64,000 nt of DNA from Confluentibacter citreus. Lineage in GTDB: Bacteria; Bacteroidota; Bacteroidia; Flavobacteriales; Flavobacteriaceae. The notes under the pieces were generated by a model. That model ran no database searches, had not been told where the DNA came from, and worked only from the letters and a program-made list of their open reading frames with translations. Each line of letters starts with the position of its first letter. Within the stretch, counting starts at the first letter, position 1. Below are positions 26,770-34,934 of the stretch, piece by piece. The stretch is from the NCBI RefSeq assembly GCF_002807055.1, contig NZ_NIXN01000009.1, positions 62,001 through 126,000 of the forward strand. Direction: 5' to 3'. Made by a program: the position numbers and the translations under genes.

Positions 26770-28380
26770 TTATAGCGATACCCCTCTGCGCCAAGGAATA
26801 AAATCATTCTGATTTAATAGTTTAGCTTTGGTTTGTATTTTTCCGCTTGCGACATCTATAATAAATTCGAGCATGTCATCTGCCATTTCTTCTATGGTTT
26901 TTTCACCACGGATAACGGCACCAGTTTCTATATCAATAATATCTGGCATTTTTTCTGCAAGCTCCGTATTTGAAGACACTTTAATAATCGGTGCAATAGG
27001 ATTTCCCGTTGGCGTGCCCAAACCAGTAGTAAACAGTACCACGTTCGCCCCAGCACCTACCATTGCTGTGGTGCTTTCCACATCATTTCCTGGTGTACAT
27101 AATAAATTAAGTCCTGGTTTCGTGATATATTCACCATAATCTAAAACATCTTGTACAGGTGAGGTACCGCCTTTTTTGGCAGCTCCGGCCGATTTCATGG
27201 CATCGGTAATCAAGCCATCTTTTATATTTCCGGGAGACGGATTCATATCAAATCCGGAACCAGCATCAACAACGGTTTTTTCGTAAGCTTTCATCAATTT
27301 TAAAAACTTTTCACCGTCTTTATCATGAACACATCTGTTTACCAATTCTTGTTCAACGCCACATAATTCTGGAAATTCCGATAAAATAGCGGTACCGTTT
27401 AAAGCGGCTAACATATCTGAAACCGCTCCTAGTGTTGGGTTAGCTGATATGCCTGAAAAACCATCTGAACCTCCACACTCCAAACCAACTTTTAATTTCG
27501 ATAATGGTGCTGGCTCTCGCTTTGCATTATTAGCTTTTCTAATGGCTTCAAAAGACTCTTTTACAACTGTGGTTAACATATTATCAATGGTTCCCATTTG
27601 TTGCTGCTCAAAAATAAGAACAGGTTTATTTAGGTTTGGATTGATAGCATCCAAGGCATTTTTAAAAGTATTTATCTGAAGATTTTGGCAACCTAAACTC
27701 AAAACTGTTGCACCAGCTACATTTGGATTATTTACATAGCCTGCCAATAGTTTCGCTAAGCTTTCAGAATCCTGCCTAATCGCTCCACAACCACCCGGAT
27801 GTGTCACAAATTTTACGTCAATATTATCAAATACATTTACAGAATCATTACTAACTAAAGCCTCTTCGCCTCCATTATTCACCAAGGAACGAAGCAACAT
27901 TTGATAAGGATTTGCTTTTTGTTTTAAAAGTTCTTTTTCAAAAACATCTTTTAAAATTTCGATATTTCTATTTTCACAAAAAACCAATGGAAAAAACAAC
28001 CACACATTTTCGGTTCCTACTTGGCCATCTTCCCTATGGTAGCCCAAAAAGGTTTTGTCTTTCCATTTATCAACATTTGGTGGTGTCCAACTAAATGTTT
28101 CGGTTCTACCATATACCTTTTCACTTTGGTGCTTAACATTTTCGGTAGTTAATAGGTCCCCTTTTTGAATAGTATTATTGGCACTGCCAACTAAAACGCC
28201 ATACATAATGATCCTAGCTCCAGTTTCAAAAGTTTCCAAGGCGATTTTGTGCTTAGCTTTAGTGTGAGATAATATATTAATTTCCTCTCCTTCAAAAGAT
28301 ACAATATCACCTGCTTTCAAATTTACCAGTGCTACGGCTACATTATCAGTAGGATGGACTTTTATGAGTTTTTTTTGCAT
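26770..28380 (-). CDS. uxaA: Altronate dehydratase
   Basis: Dehydrates D-altronate to KDG; Fe-dependent, cytoplasmic. 536 residues, full length. N-terminal SAF domain (about 1-90, HPTDNVAVALVNLKAGD) joined to the C-terminal dehydratase domain, with GGCGAIRQDSESL, VLSLGCQNLQI, GLECGGSDGFSGI, GVEQELVNR and VLFTTGLGTPTGN. Last of the four-gene uxaC-transporter-uxaB-uxaA set, 31 bp after uxaB. Confidence 0.95.
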   Translation of the reverse strand: MQKKLIKVHPTDNVAVALVNLKAGDIVSFEGEEINILSHTKAKHKIALETFETGARIIMYGVLVGSANNTIQKGDLLTTENVKHQSEKVYGRTETFSWTPPNVDKWKDKTFLGYHREDGQVGTENVWLFFPLVFCENRNIEILKDVFEKELLKQKANPYQMLLRSLVNNGGEEALVSNDSVNVFDNIDVKFVTHPGGCGAIRQDSESLAKLLAGYVNNPNVAGATVLSLGCQNLQINTFKNALDAINPNLNKPVLIFEQQQMGTIDNMLTTVVKESFEAIRKANNAKREPAPLSKLKVGLECGGSDGFSGISANPTLGAVSDMLAALNGTAILSEFPELCGVEQELVNRCVHDKDGEKFLKLMKAYEKTVVDAGSGFDMNPSPGNIKDGLITDAMKSAGAAKKGGTSPVQDVLDYGEYITKPGLNLLCTPGNDVESTTAMVGAGANVVLFTTGLGTPTGNPIAPIIKVSSNTELAEKMPDIIDIETGAVIRGEKTIEEMADDMLEFIIDVASGKIQTKAKLLNQNDFIPWRRGVSL

Positions 28381-28411
28381 GTTTAAATATATTATAGTTC
28401 TTTAATAAAAT

Positions 28412-29857
28412 TTAGAACTTTTTACTGTAATTATTATATCCTGCTTCAATGCCATTGGTGTCAATCTCTTTCAAGGCTAGGGCAATGGCTTCGGTAATAC
28501 CGTCAATCTTTGTTAAATCTTCTCCCCAATAATCTTTAATACTCAATGCGTTTTTCGAGATTTCTGAATAATCATTGGATTTCCAAATTTCTGTAAATGT
28601 AGCAACAATATCATCATTATCCTGAACTGACAAGGTTTCTCCGTTCCAAGTGCCTTTGTAAAAACGGATTAAGGCCGCAAAAGCAAAAGTTAAGTTGGTT
28701 GGTGTCTTTTTATGGATTTTTACATATCCCAATAAACTTGGCAATACCCTAACCGTAAACTTAGATATGGAGTTTAATGCAATACTCGATAAGTTATGGA
28801 TGATGAATGGATTTCTAAAACGATCGAACACTTCATCAGCAAAACTATTTAGTTCTGCTTTATCCATATCCAAAGTATCAATAATTTCATTAAAAACAGC
28901 TTTATTTATAAGCTCGCCAGTGAAGGCATTATCAACAGATTGCTTTACGGTTTTATTTCCGTAAAGAATGGAAAAAGGTACCATAGCCGTATGAGCGCCA
29001 TTTAAAATCCGAACTTTTCTGGTTCGGTAAGGTTGCATATCATCAACAATCTTCACATCTAAATCGGTTTTGCTAAACGGCAATTTTGCTTTTAAATCGT
29101 CACCACCTTCAATAACCCAAAGGAAAAATGCTTCAGCAGCTACGATTAAATTATCTTGATAATCTAATTGGCTGTTGTAATTTTCAATCTCATCTTTTGG
29201 GTATCCAGGTACAATTCTGTCCACCAATGTGCTATGAAACGCATTGTTTTCCAATAACCATGTTTTAAAATCGTTTCCTAAATTCCAATCCGCTACATAT
29301 TTTAAAATAATCTCTTTTAAAGTTTCGGAATTATGGTTGATAAGTTCGCAAGGTATGATGGTTAAACCTTTATTGGCATCACCATTAAAATACTTAAAAC
29401 GTTCGTTTAAAAGCAGGGTTAATTTAGCAGGAAACGAACTTGGCGGTTGCATTTTTGGAGTATCGGTACTCACATAGGCAATACCAGCTTCTGTTGTATT
29501 TGATATAATGAATTCCAATGAGGCTTCTTTCGCCAAACTTAAATAATCATTAAAATTGGCATACGGGTCAACAGCTTTTACAATATTGGAAATAAGCTCT
29601 ATATCTTGAATTTCCTCGCCTTTTTTAACGCCTTTCATAAATAAGGTGTACAAACCATCTTGATCGTTTAGCATAGTTACCAAACCTTTGTCTATGGGTT
29701 GCACCACGGCAATGCCTGCATTAAAATCTGTTACTTTATTTAGTTCTTGGAACGCATATCCAACAAAGGCCCTTAAAAAATTTCCTTCACCGAATTGTAC
29801 TATCTTTATTGGAAGCTTCGTTTCCAAACCAACATTTTTTCTATTTAATTTTTTCAT
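28412..29857 (-). CDS. uxaB: Tagaturonate reductase (altronate oxidoreductase)
   Basis: NADH-dependent reduction of D-tagaturonate to D-altronate. 481 residues of the mannitol dehydrogenase/UxaB family: nucleotide-binding start VQFGEGNFLRAFVGY, then FIISNTTEAGIAY, LINHNSETLKE and RKVRILNGAHTAMVPF. Tagaturonate rather than fructuronate specificity is supported by the UxaA and UxaC neighbours and by length. Follows the transporter gene at 16 bp. Confidence 0.94.
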   Translation of the reverse strand: MKKLNRKNVGLETKLPIKIVQFGEGNFLRAFVGYAFQELNKVTDFNAGIAVVQPIDKGLVTMLNDQDGLYTLFMKGVKKGEEIQDIELISNIVKAVDPYANFNDYLSLAKEASLEFIISNTTEAGIAYVSTDTPKMQPPSSFPAKLTLLLNERFKYFNGDANKGLTIIPCELINHNSETLKEIILKYVADWNLGNDFKTWLLENNAFHSTLVDRIVPGYPKDEIENYNSQLDYQDNLIVAAEAFFLWVIEGGDDLKAKLPFSKTDLDVKIVDDMQPYRTRKVRILNGAHTAMVPFSILYGNKTVKQSVDNAFTGELINKAVFNEIIDTLDMDKAELNSFADEVFDRFRNPFIIHNLSSIALNSISKFTVRVLPSLLGYVKIHKKTPTNLTFAFAALIRFYKGTWNGETLSVQDNDDIVATFTEIWKSNDYSEISKNALSIKDYWGEDLTKIDGITEAIALALKEIDTNGIEAGYNNYSKKF

Positions 29858-29873
29858 TTATACGCTACAATCT

Positions 29874-31208
29874 TTAATCTAAACTATAAACTGATTTTAA
29901 ATTTTCATCTAAAGGTGTCATTTTCGGCATTAACAAATGCACAAATCCAAGTATTATTAGATAACTAGATCCTGCTACTAAAAAAGCCCAAAAGAAACCA
30001 GTATTACCTGCATTATCCAATACAGAACCTAAAATAAAACTACTTATAATTCCTGATACCGCTCCTACCATACCACCAATACCTACTACTGAGGCTGTTG
30101 CTTTTTTAGGAAATACATCTGATACCAAAGTAAATATATTTGCAGACCAAGCTTGATGTCCAGCAGCGCCCAATCCAATCAAGCAAATGGCTAGCCACTT
30201 ATTATCAGTAATGGCAACAAATGCAACTGGCAAAATAATTAAGGCACAAATAAGCAAGGTTATTTTTCTTGCCTTGTTAATAGACCAGCCTTTTCTAATA
30301 AAGGCTCCAGAAAGCCATCCGCCAAAAATACTTCCAACATCAGCTAAAAGATAAATGACGAGAAACGGTAATCCCATATTTTTAATATCAACCTCAAACT
30401 TATCAGCAAGGAAAATGGCGCCCCAGAATAAGTAAAACCACCAAACGGCATCAGTTACCTTAGCTAAAGCAAACGCCCACGTTTCTTTTTTCGGGAGTAC
30501 ACGTGCCCAAGCAATCTTTTCTTGATTCTCCATGACCGAATCACTGTTTATATATGCCATTTCTTCAGGAGACACCTTAGGATGCCCTTCGGGTTTTTGA
30601 TAGGTTTTCCACCAAAAAAATACCCATATAGCACTTAATACCCCTGTAATTAAAAATGGAATTTGCCAATTTACCAAATCTCCCACACCTCTTTCACCAC
30701 CAGACCAATATACAATAGCAGCAATAACAAATGGCGCTGCAATGGCGCCAACACTTGTGGCAGCATTAAAAATGCCCGTTGCAAACGCTCGATCTTTTTT
30801 TGGAAACCATTCCGCAGTGGTTTTTATGGCAGCAGGAAAATTACCTGATTCGCCATAGCCCAATCCGAAACGTGCTAGCACAAACCCTATAAAACTATAA
30901 CTTTTGCCTACGGCAGCATGTAACATTCCGAAAACACTCCAGATACCAATAGATACAATATATCCTTTTTTTGTTCCCAAACGGTCTATTAAACCTCCCA
31001 TGCTCAGTAAGCCAATGGCATATGCCGTTTGAAAAGACATTATTATTAATGAATAGTCTTGTTTTGTCCATCCAAACCATTCGATTAAATCGGGCGACAT
31101 AACCCCCATTAAACTTCGGTCAAAGTAGTTAATTGAAGTTGCGGCAAACAATAATGCTAAAATGCGGTAACGGTAAGTTCCTGTCTTTTTGGTATCATTC
31201 ATAATCAT
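29874..31208 (-). CDS. MFS hexuronate transporter (ExuT-like)
   Basis: Inner-membrane sugar-acid importer of about 444 residues (443 or 442 from alternative ATG at 31202) with about 12 membrane helices. Anion:cation symporter-type marks: NYFDRSLMGVMSPDL at helix 1, GGLIDRLGTKKGY after helix 2 and GYGESGNFPAAIKTTAEWFP at helix 4. Known ExuT carriers take up galacturonate and glucuronate; the flanking uxa genes suggest galacturonate here. Confidence 0.92.
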   Translation of the reverse strand: MIMNDTKKTGTYRYRILALLFAATSINYFDRSLMGVMSPDLIEWFGWTKQDYSLIIMSFQTAYAIGLLSMGGLIDRLGTKKGYIVSIGIWSVFGMLHAAVGKSYSFIGFVLARFGLGYGESGNFPAAIKTTAEWFPKKDRAFATGIFNAATSVGAIAAPFVIAAIVYWSGGERGVGDLVNWQIPFLITGVLSAIWVFFWWKTYQKPEGHPKVSPEEMAYINSDSVMENQEKIAWARVLPKKETWAFALAKVTDAVWWFYLFWGAIFLADKFEVDIKNMGLPFLVIYLLADVGSIFGGWLSGAFIRKGWSINKARKITLLICALIILPVAFVAITDNKWLAICLIGLGAAGHQAWSANIFTLVSDVFPKKATASVVGIGGMVGAVSGIISSFILGSVLDNAGNTGFFWAFLVAGSSYLIILGFVHLLMPKMTPLDENLKSVYSLD

Positions 31209-31246
31209 TTAATTTATCTTGGTTGTTTGTTGGTGACTCTGAAAAT

Positions 31247-32647
31247 TTATAACTCTAAGTACTGTTTTGCATTATGGTAACTAATATCTGAAACCAACTT
31301 GCCTATCCATTCCATATCATTTGGTAATTCCCCTTTCTTTATTTCCTCACCTAGAAGATTGCAAAGTATGCGTCTAAAATATTCGTGCCTAGGAAACGAT
31401 AAAAAACTACGGGAATCGGTTAACATACCTATAAAACAGCTTATTAATCCCATACTGGAAAGCGTGTTTAATTGCCTAGTCATACCATCTTTTTGATCTA
31501 AAAACCACCAACCAGAGCCCCACTGTACTTTGCCTTTTACACTACCATCATTGAAGTTGCCTATCATGGTTGCCATGACTTCATTATCGGCTGGATTTAA
31601 GTTGTAAATAATGGTTTTACACAATTTATTTTTACTATCCAAAGCATTCAAAAAGGCAGACAATTTTTGAGCTTGCGGATAATCGCCAATAGAATCCCAA
31701 CCTGTATCTGGTCCTAAAATGCGGTGCATACGCGTATTGTTATTTCTTAGTGCGCCTATATGAAATTGCTGAATCCAACCATATTCATGATATGTTTCAC
31801 ATAAAAACAATAAAATGGCACTTTGGAATTTAGAAGCTTCTTCGTTACTTATCTCTTTATTTTCTCGTTTCTTTTCGAATATGGTATTAATTTCATTTTC
31901 CGTAAAGTTTTCATAATACAAATGGCTCAATCCGTGGTCGCAAATTCTACAACCATTTTTATGGAAAAAGTCGATTCTGTTCTTTAAGGCATCACATAAA
32001 TCGGAATAATTATTAATAGAAGTGCCCACAACATTTTCTAGGGAATTAATATAATCATTATAGCCATCGTTAGAAATTAAGATGGCTTTGTCTGGCCTAA
32101 AAGCGGTACTAACTTTGACTGAAAAATCACTTTTAGCCAATTGTTGATGGTATTGTAAATTATCTGTAGGATCTTCTGTGGTGCAAACAAATTCAACATT
32201 TGCTTTTTTTAGTAATTGCCGACATGTATAATCTCCAGAGTGGAGTTTTTCAAATGTTGTTTGATATATTTTTTCTGCGGAATTTTCGTTTAGTAAATCG
32301 TAAATATCAAAATATCGAGCTAGCTCTAAATGCGTCCAATGATATAATGGATTACGCATGGTATAAGGTACTGTTTTTGCCCAACTCAAAAATTTATCTT
32401 TATCCGAAGCGGTTCCAGTGATAAATTCTTCCTTAATACCTAAAGTACGCATGGCGCGCCATTTGTAATGGTCACCGTTTATCCAAACATCAGTAATATT
32501 TTCAAAGGTTTTATCCTCAGCAATTTGTTGGGGCGGTAGGTGATTATGGTAATCTATAATTGGAAGGTTTTTTGAATAGTTATGGTAAAGTTCTTCGGCA
32601 TACTTATTTTCTAATAAAAAGTTGTCATGAATAAATCTAGAGCTCAT
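31247..32647 (-). CDS. uxaC: Glucuronate/galacturonate isomerase
   Basis: Aldose-ketose isomerase converting D-galacturonate to D-tagaturonate (also glucuronate to fructuronate). 466 residues, amidohydrolase-related barrel: IIDYHNHLPP near residue 32 with the metal HxH, ATEDPTDNL (FVCTTEDPTDNLQYH), FHIGALRNNNTRMH and DSRSFLSFPRHEYFRR. First of the large operon; a small ORF lies 17 bp upstream. Confidence 0.95.
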   Translation of the reverse strand: MSSRFIHDNFLLENKYAEELYHNYSKNLPIIDYHNHLPPQQIAEDKTFENITDVWINGDHYKWRAMRTLGIKEEFITGTASDKDKFLSWAKTVPYTMRNPLYHWTHLELARYFDIYDLLNENSAEKIYQTTFEKLHSGDYTCRQLLKKANVEFVCTTEDPTDNLQYHQQLAKSDFSVKVSTAFRPDKAILISNDGYNDYINSLENVVGTSINNYSDLCDALKNRIDFFHKNGCRICDHGLSHLYYENFTENEINTIFEKKRENKEISNEEASKFQSAILLFLCETYHEYGWIQQFHIGALRNNNTRMHRILGPDTGWDSIGDYPQAQKLSAFLNALDSKNKLCKTIIYNLNPADNEVMATMIGNFNDGSVKGKVQWGSGWWFLDQKDGMTRQLNTLSSMGLISCFIGMLTDSRSFLSFPRHEYFRRILCNLLGEEIKKGELPNDMEWIGKLVSDISYHNAKQYLEL

Positions 32648-32663
32648 TATATTTTATAAAATA

Positions 32664-32765
32664 TTAATTTTCATTTGAAGGTTTTTCTGTGGCAGCTCGT
32701 AGCCTATCATCCATTTGAGAAATTATAGACTTAAAAACACTAGCCTTTGAAGATAAAAATGGCAT
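32664..32765 (-). CDS. Small ORF at the head of the uxa operon
   Basis: An ATG frame of 33 codons, MPFLSSKASVFKSIISQMDD then a basic/acidic end RLRAATEKPSNEN, 16 bp before uxaC. It lies just downstream of a TATATTTG -7 element, so it is the first ORF of the transcript. Composition is protein-like and it could be a real small protein, a leader peptide, or chance in AT-rich sequence. No Trp or other regulatory codon run is present. Confidence 0.4.
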   Translation of the reverse strand: MPFLSSKASVFKSIISQMDDRLRAATEKPSNEN

Positions 32766-32789
32766 TTTCAGTTTTTATCTTTATAATTA

Positions 32790-32797
32790 CAAATATA
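32790..32797 (-). promoter_or_regulatory. -7 element of the uxa operon
   Basis: TATATTTG on the minus strand (CAAATATA as given), 25 bp before the 33-codon ORF. No TTG is found at the ideal -33 distance, so dependence on an activator is possible. Confidence 0.4.
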
Positions 32798-33106
32798 AGG
32801 TCTTCTTCATTAACTACACTAAATTTATGGACTTTTGAGCTAATTCATTTTAATGTTAAGTTTTGATAGTCTTTATTAGGGCCACTATGTTTTCCAATCC
32901 AACTAAAACCGTGTAAACTTTACCCAACGCTTTCTTAAATTACACAATTTTACACATTATCTTTTTATAAAGTAAATTGCTAAAAATATACCAAATAACT
33001 GATAAACAGAACATTGAAAGTTTTGTTTGTTTCAATTCCATTCATGGCATGTTTATTTCTTTATTCTAATTGTAAATAAATAATATAAACTTAAACAATA
33101 AAAATC
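32798..33106. other. Intergenic region without a convincing gene
   Basis: About 310 bp between divergent genes, AT-rich. TGTAAACTTTAC... at about 32912 and TTACACAATTTTACACA at about 32940 give short TTACAC repeats. A sequence TGGCATG-N4-TTTC at 33045-33059 resembles a -24/-12 promoter but lacks the GC of the -12 element. No ORF above 30 codons with coding character was seen. Confidence 0.4.
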
Positions 33107-33454
33107 ATGAAAAAATTAATCTTAACAGTAGCAATTTTGGCAGGTGGATTTTCAACATTTGCATTACCTAACAACAATTTACCAATGGAATCTACTAGCA
33201 TTGTAATGAATGCGGAATTCAATGAAGTAGCGGTAGATCAATTACCTGAAGCAGTTACAAGTGCTGTAAAAAATGATTTTGCAACAGCTACTATTGCCAA
33301 AGCTTATGTAAATGCTAGCGAGCAATACAAACTAGAACTTACAATTGATGGAAGCTCTAGTACTGTATATGCAGATAAAGATGGCAATTGGTTAGAAGAA
33401 TCAGCTATTAAAAAAGCAAAAAAGAAAGATGATACCTCTAGTACATTAGAATAA
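33107..33454 (+). CDS. Secreted PepSY-like small protein
   Basis: 115 residues with a signal peptide (MKKLILTVAILAGGFSTFA) and a small domain (about 40-105): DQLPEAVTSAVKNDF, ATIAKAYVNA, YKLELTIDG and YADKDGNW. This is the pattern of PepSY-like/DUF2874-type proteins that bind or sense exported factors. It is followed by a good terminator and then by a response regulator, so it may be a target or input of that system. The tail KKAKKKDDTSSTLE is lysine-rich and probably disordered. Confidence 0.85.
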   Translation: MKKLILTVAILAGGFSTFALPNNNLPMESTSIVMNAEFNEVAVDQLPEAVTSAVKNDFATATIAKAYVNASEQYKLELTIDGSSSTVYADKDGNWLEESAIKKAKKKDDTSSTLE

Positions 33455-33496
33455 TACTAGTATCGAAGAGCATATCCATTAACTCAGTTTTTTGTA

Positions 33497-33530
33497 AAAA
33501 GGGCGTTTTTAATTAAAAACGTCCTTTTTT
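33497..33530 (+). terminator. Rho-independent terminator
   Basis: Stem AAGGGCGTTTTT with AAAAACGTCCTTTT around an AATT loop, followed by T-run. One G-T pair. Ends the small secreted protein's transcript. Confidence 0.8.
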
Positions 33531-33593
33531 TATGTTTTTTTAAACATATAAGTCATCTTATCTTAATATTTTTGTAAGAAGCTCCTCAATCTT

Positions 33594-34934
33594 ATGAAAA
33601 ATATCCTTTTGATAGAAGATGATGTGACGTTTTCGGAAATGTTAAAACATTTTCTCGAACGCCATAAATATGAAGTCGATTTAAGTTATAATATCAAAAA
33701 TGCCCTCACACTATTAAAGAAGCAAACGTATGATTTGGTTTTTACCGATTTACGACTTCCCGATGGTGACGGTATTAGCCTGTTAAAGGAAATCAAAAAC
33801 AGCAAGAAAGATATTCCTGTGGTTTTAATGACCAGTTATGCCGAGGTGTCTACTGCGGTACAGGCAATGAAGCAGGGCGCGTTCGACTATATTTCAAAAC
33901 CTTTCAATCCAGATGAAGTTCTAGAAGTTATTAGCAACGCTTTGGATGTTAAGAAAACTGACATGGTTATTTCTAAAGTTAGTTCTAAAAAAGATCATAG
34001 CCATGCAAGTGCTGATTTTGTTGAAGGCATTAGTGCCGCTTCAAAAACCCTGAAAGAATACATTCATTTAGTGGCGCCAACAGATATGTCCGTCTTAATT
34101 ACTGGCGAGAGTGGTACAGGAAAGGAAGTGGTAGCTAAAAATATTCATTTAAAAAGTTTAAGAAAAGATAAACCGTTTATTGCGGTTGATTGTGGAGCAA
34201 TTCCAAAAGAAATAGCTTCGAGCGAATTTTTCGGACATAAAAAAGGGTCATTCACAGGCGCTATAGATGATAAAATTGGGCATTTTGAGGCGGCTAATGG
34301 AGGTACACTTTTTTTAGATGAAGTAGGTAATCTAACTTATGAAAATCAAGTGCAATTGTTACGGGCATTACAGGAAAGAAAAGTGAAGCCCATAGGAAGT
34401 AATGATGAGGTTTTTGTTGACATACGATTGATTACGGCAACTAATGAAGATTTATTACATGCTGTAGATAAAGGGGATTTTCGTGAAGACTTATACCACC
34501 GTTTAAATGAGTTTTCTATAAAAGTGCCCAATTTAAAAGATAGAAATGACGATTTGATATTGTATGCCGATTTCTTTTTGGAAAAAGCCAATAAACAGCT
34601 AAACAAATCCATTGTAGGATTTTCAAAAGATGTATTGACCCTTTTTCAAAGTTACAATTGGCCTGGAAATTTACGGGAACTATCCAATATTATCAAAAGG
34701 GCGACCTTATTAACGCAAACAGACGTTATACATAAGCATGTCTTGCCAGACGAATTGGTTCACTCAAACAAAAATAGTATTACACCCAACAAATTTTCTG
34801 CCAAAGAAAATGAAAAAGAGCTCATTATAAGCGCTTTGCAAGAAGTAGGTAATAATAAAACCAAAGCGGCCGAGTTGTTAAACATTACCAGAAAAACACT
34901 ATATAATAAAATTAAAGAATACAGTCTTAGTTAA
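33594..34934 (+). CDS. Sigma-54-dependent response regulator (NtrC family)
   Basis: Transcription activator of 446 residues. Receiver domain 1-115 with phospho-Asp 52 (VFTDLRLPDGDG); AAA+ domain about 145-380 with Walker A GESGTGKE (171-178), GSFTGA (218-223, the sigma-54 contact loop usually GAFTGA), Walker B LFLDEVG and WPGNLREL; Fis-type helix-turn-helix at the C-terminus (NKTKAAELLNITRKTLYNKI). Partner is likely the hybrid kinase encoded convergently with an 8-bp overlap. Targets unknown; the preceding secreted-protein gene is a candidate. Confidence 0.95.
   Translation: MKNILLIEDDVTFSEMLKHFLERHKYEVDLSYNIKNALTLLKKQTYDLVFTDLRLPDGDGISLLKEIKNSKKDIPVVLMTSYAEVSTAVQAMKQGAFDYISKPFNPDEVLEVISNALDVKKTDMVISKVSSKKDHSHASADFVEGISAASKTLKEYIHLVAPTDMSVLITGESGTGKEVVAKNIHLKSLRKDKPFIAVDCGAIPKEIASSEFFGHKKGSFTGAIDDKIGHFEAANGGTLFLDEVGNLTYENQVQLLRALQERKVKPIGSNDEVFVDIRLITATNEDLLHAVDKGDFREDLYHRLNEFSIKVPNLKDRNDDLILYADFFLEKANKQLNKSIVGFSKDVLTLFQSYNWPGNLRELSNIIKRATLLTQTDVIHKHVLPDELVHSNKNSITPNKFSAKENEKELIISALQEVGNNKTKAAELLNITRKTLYNKIKEYSLS

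Noticed and set aside
33045-33059. Sigma-54-like promoter TGGCATG-N4-TTTC before the secreted-protein gene
   Set aside because: The -12 GC pair is absent (TTTC for TTGC), so it is not reported as a promoter, only mentioned as a weak possibility because a sigma-54 activator is next door.
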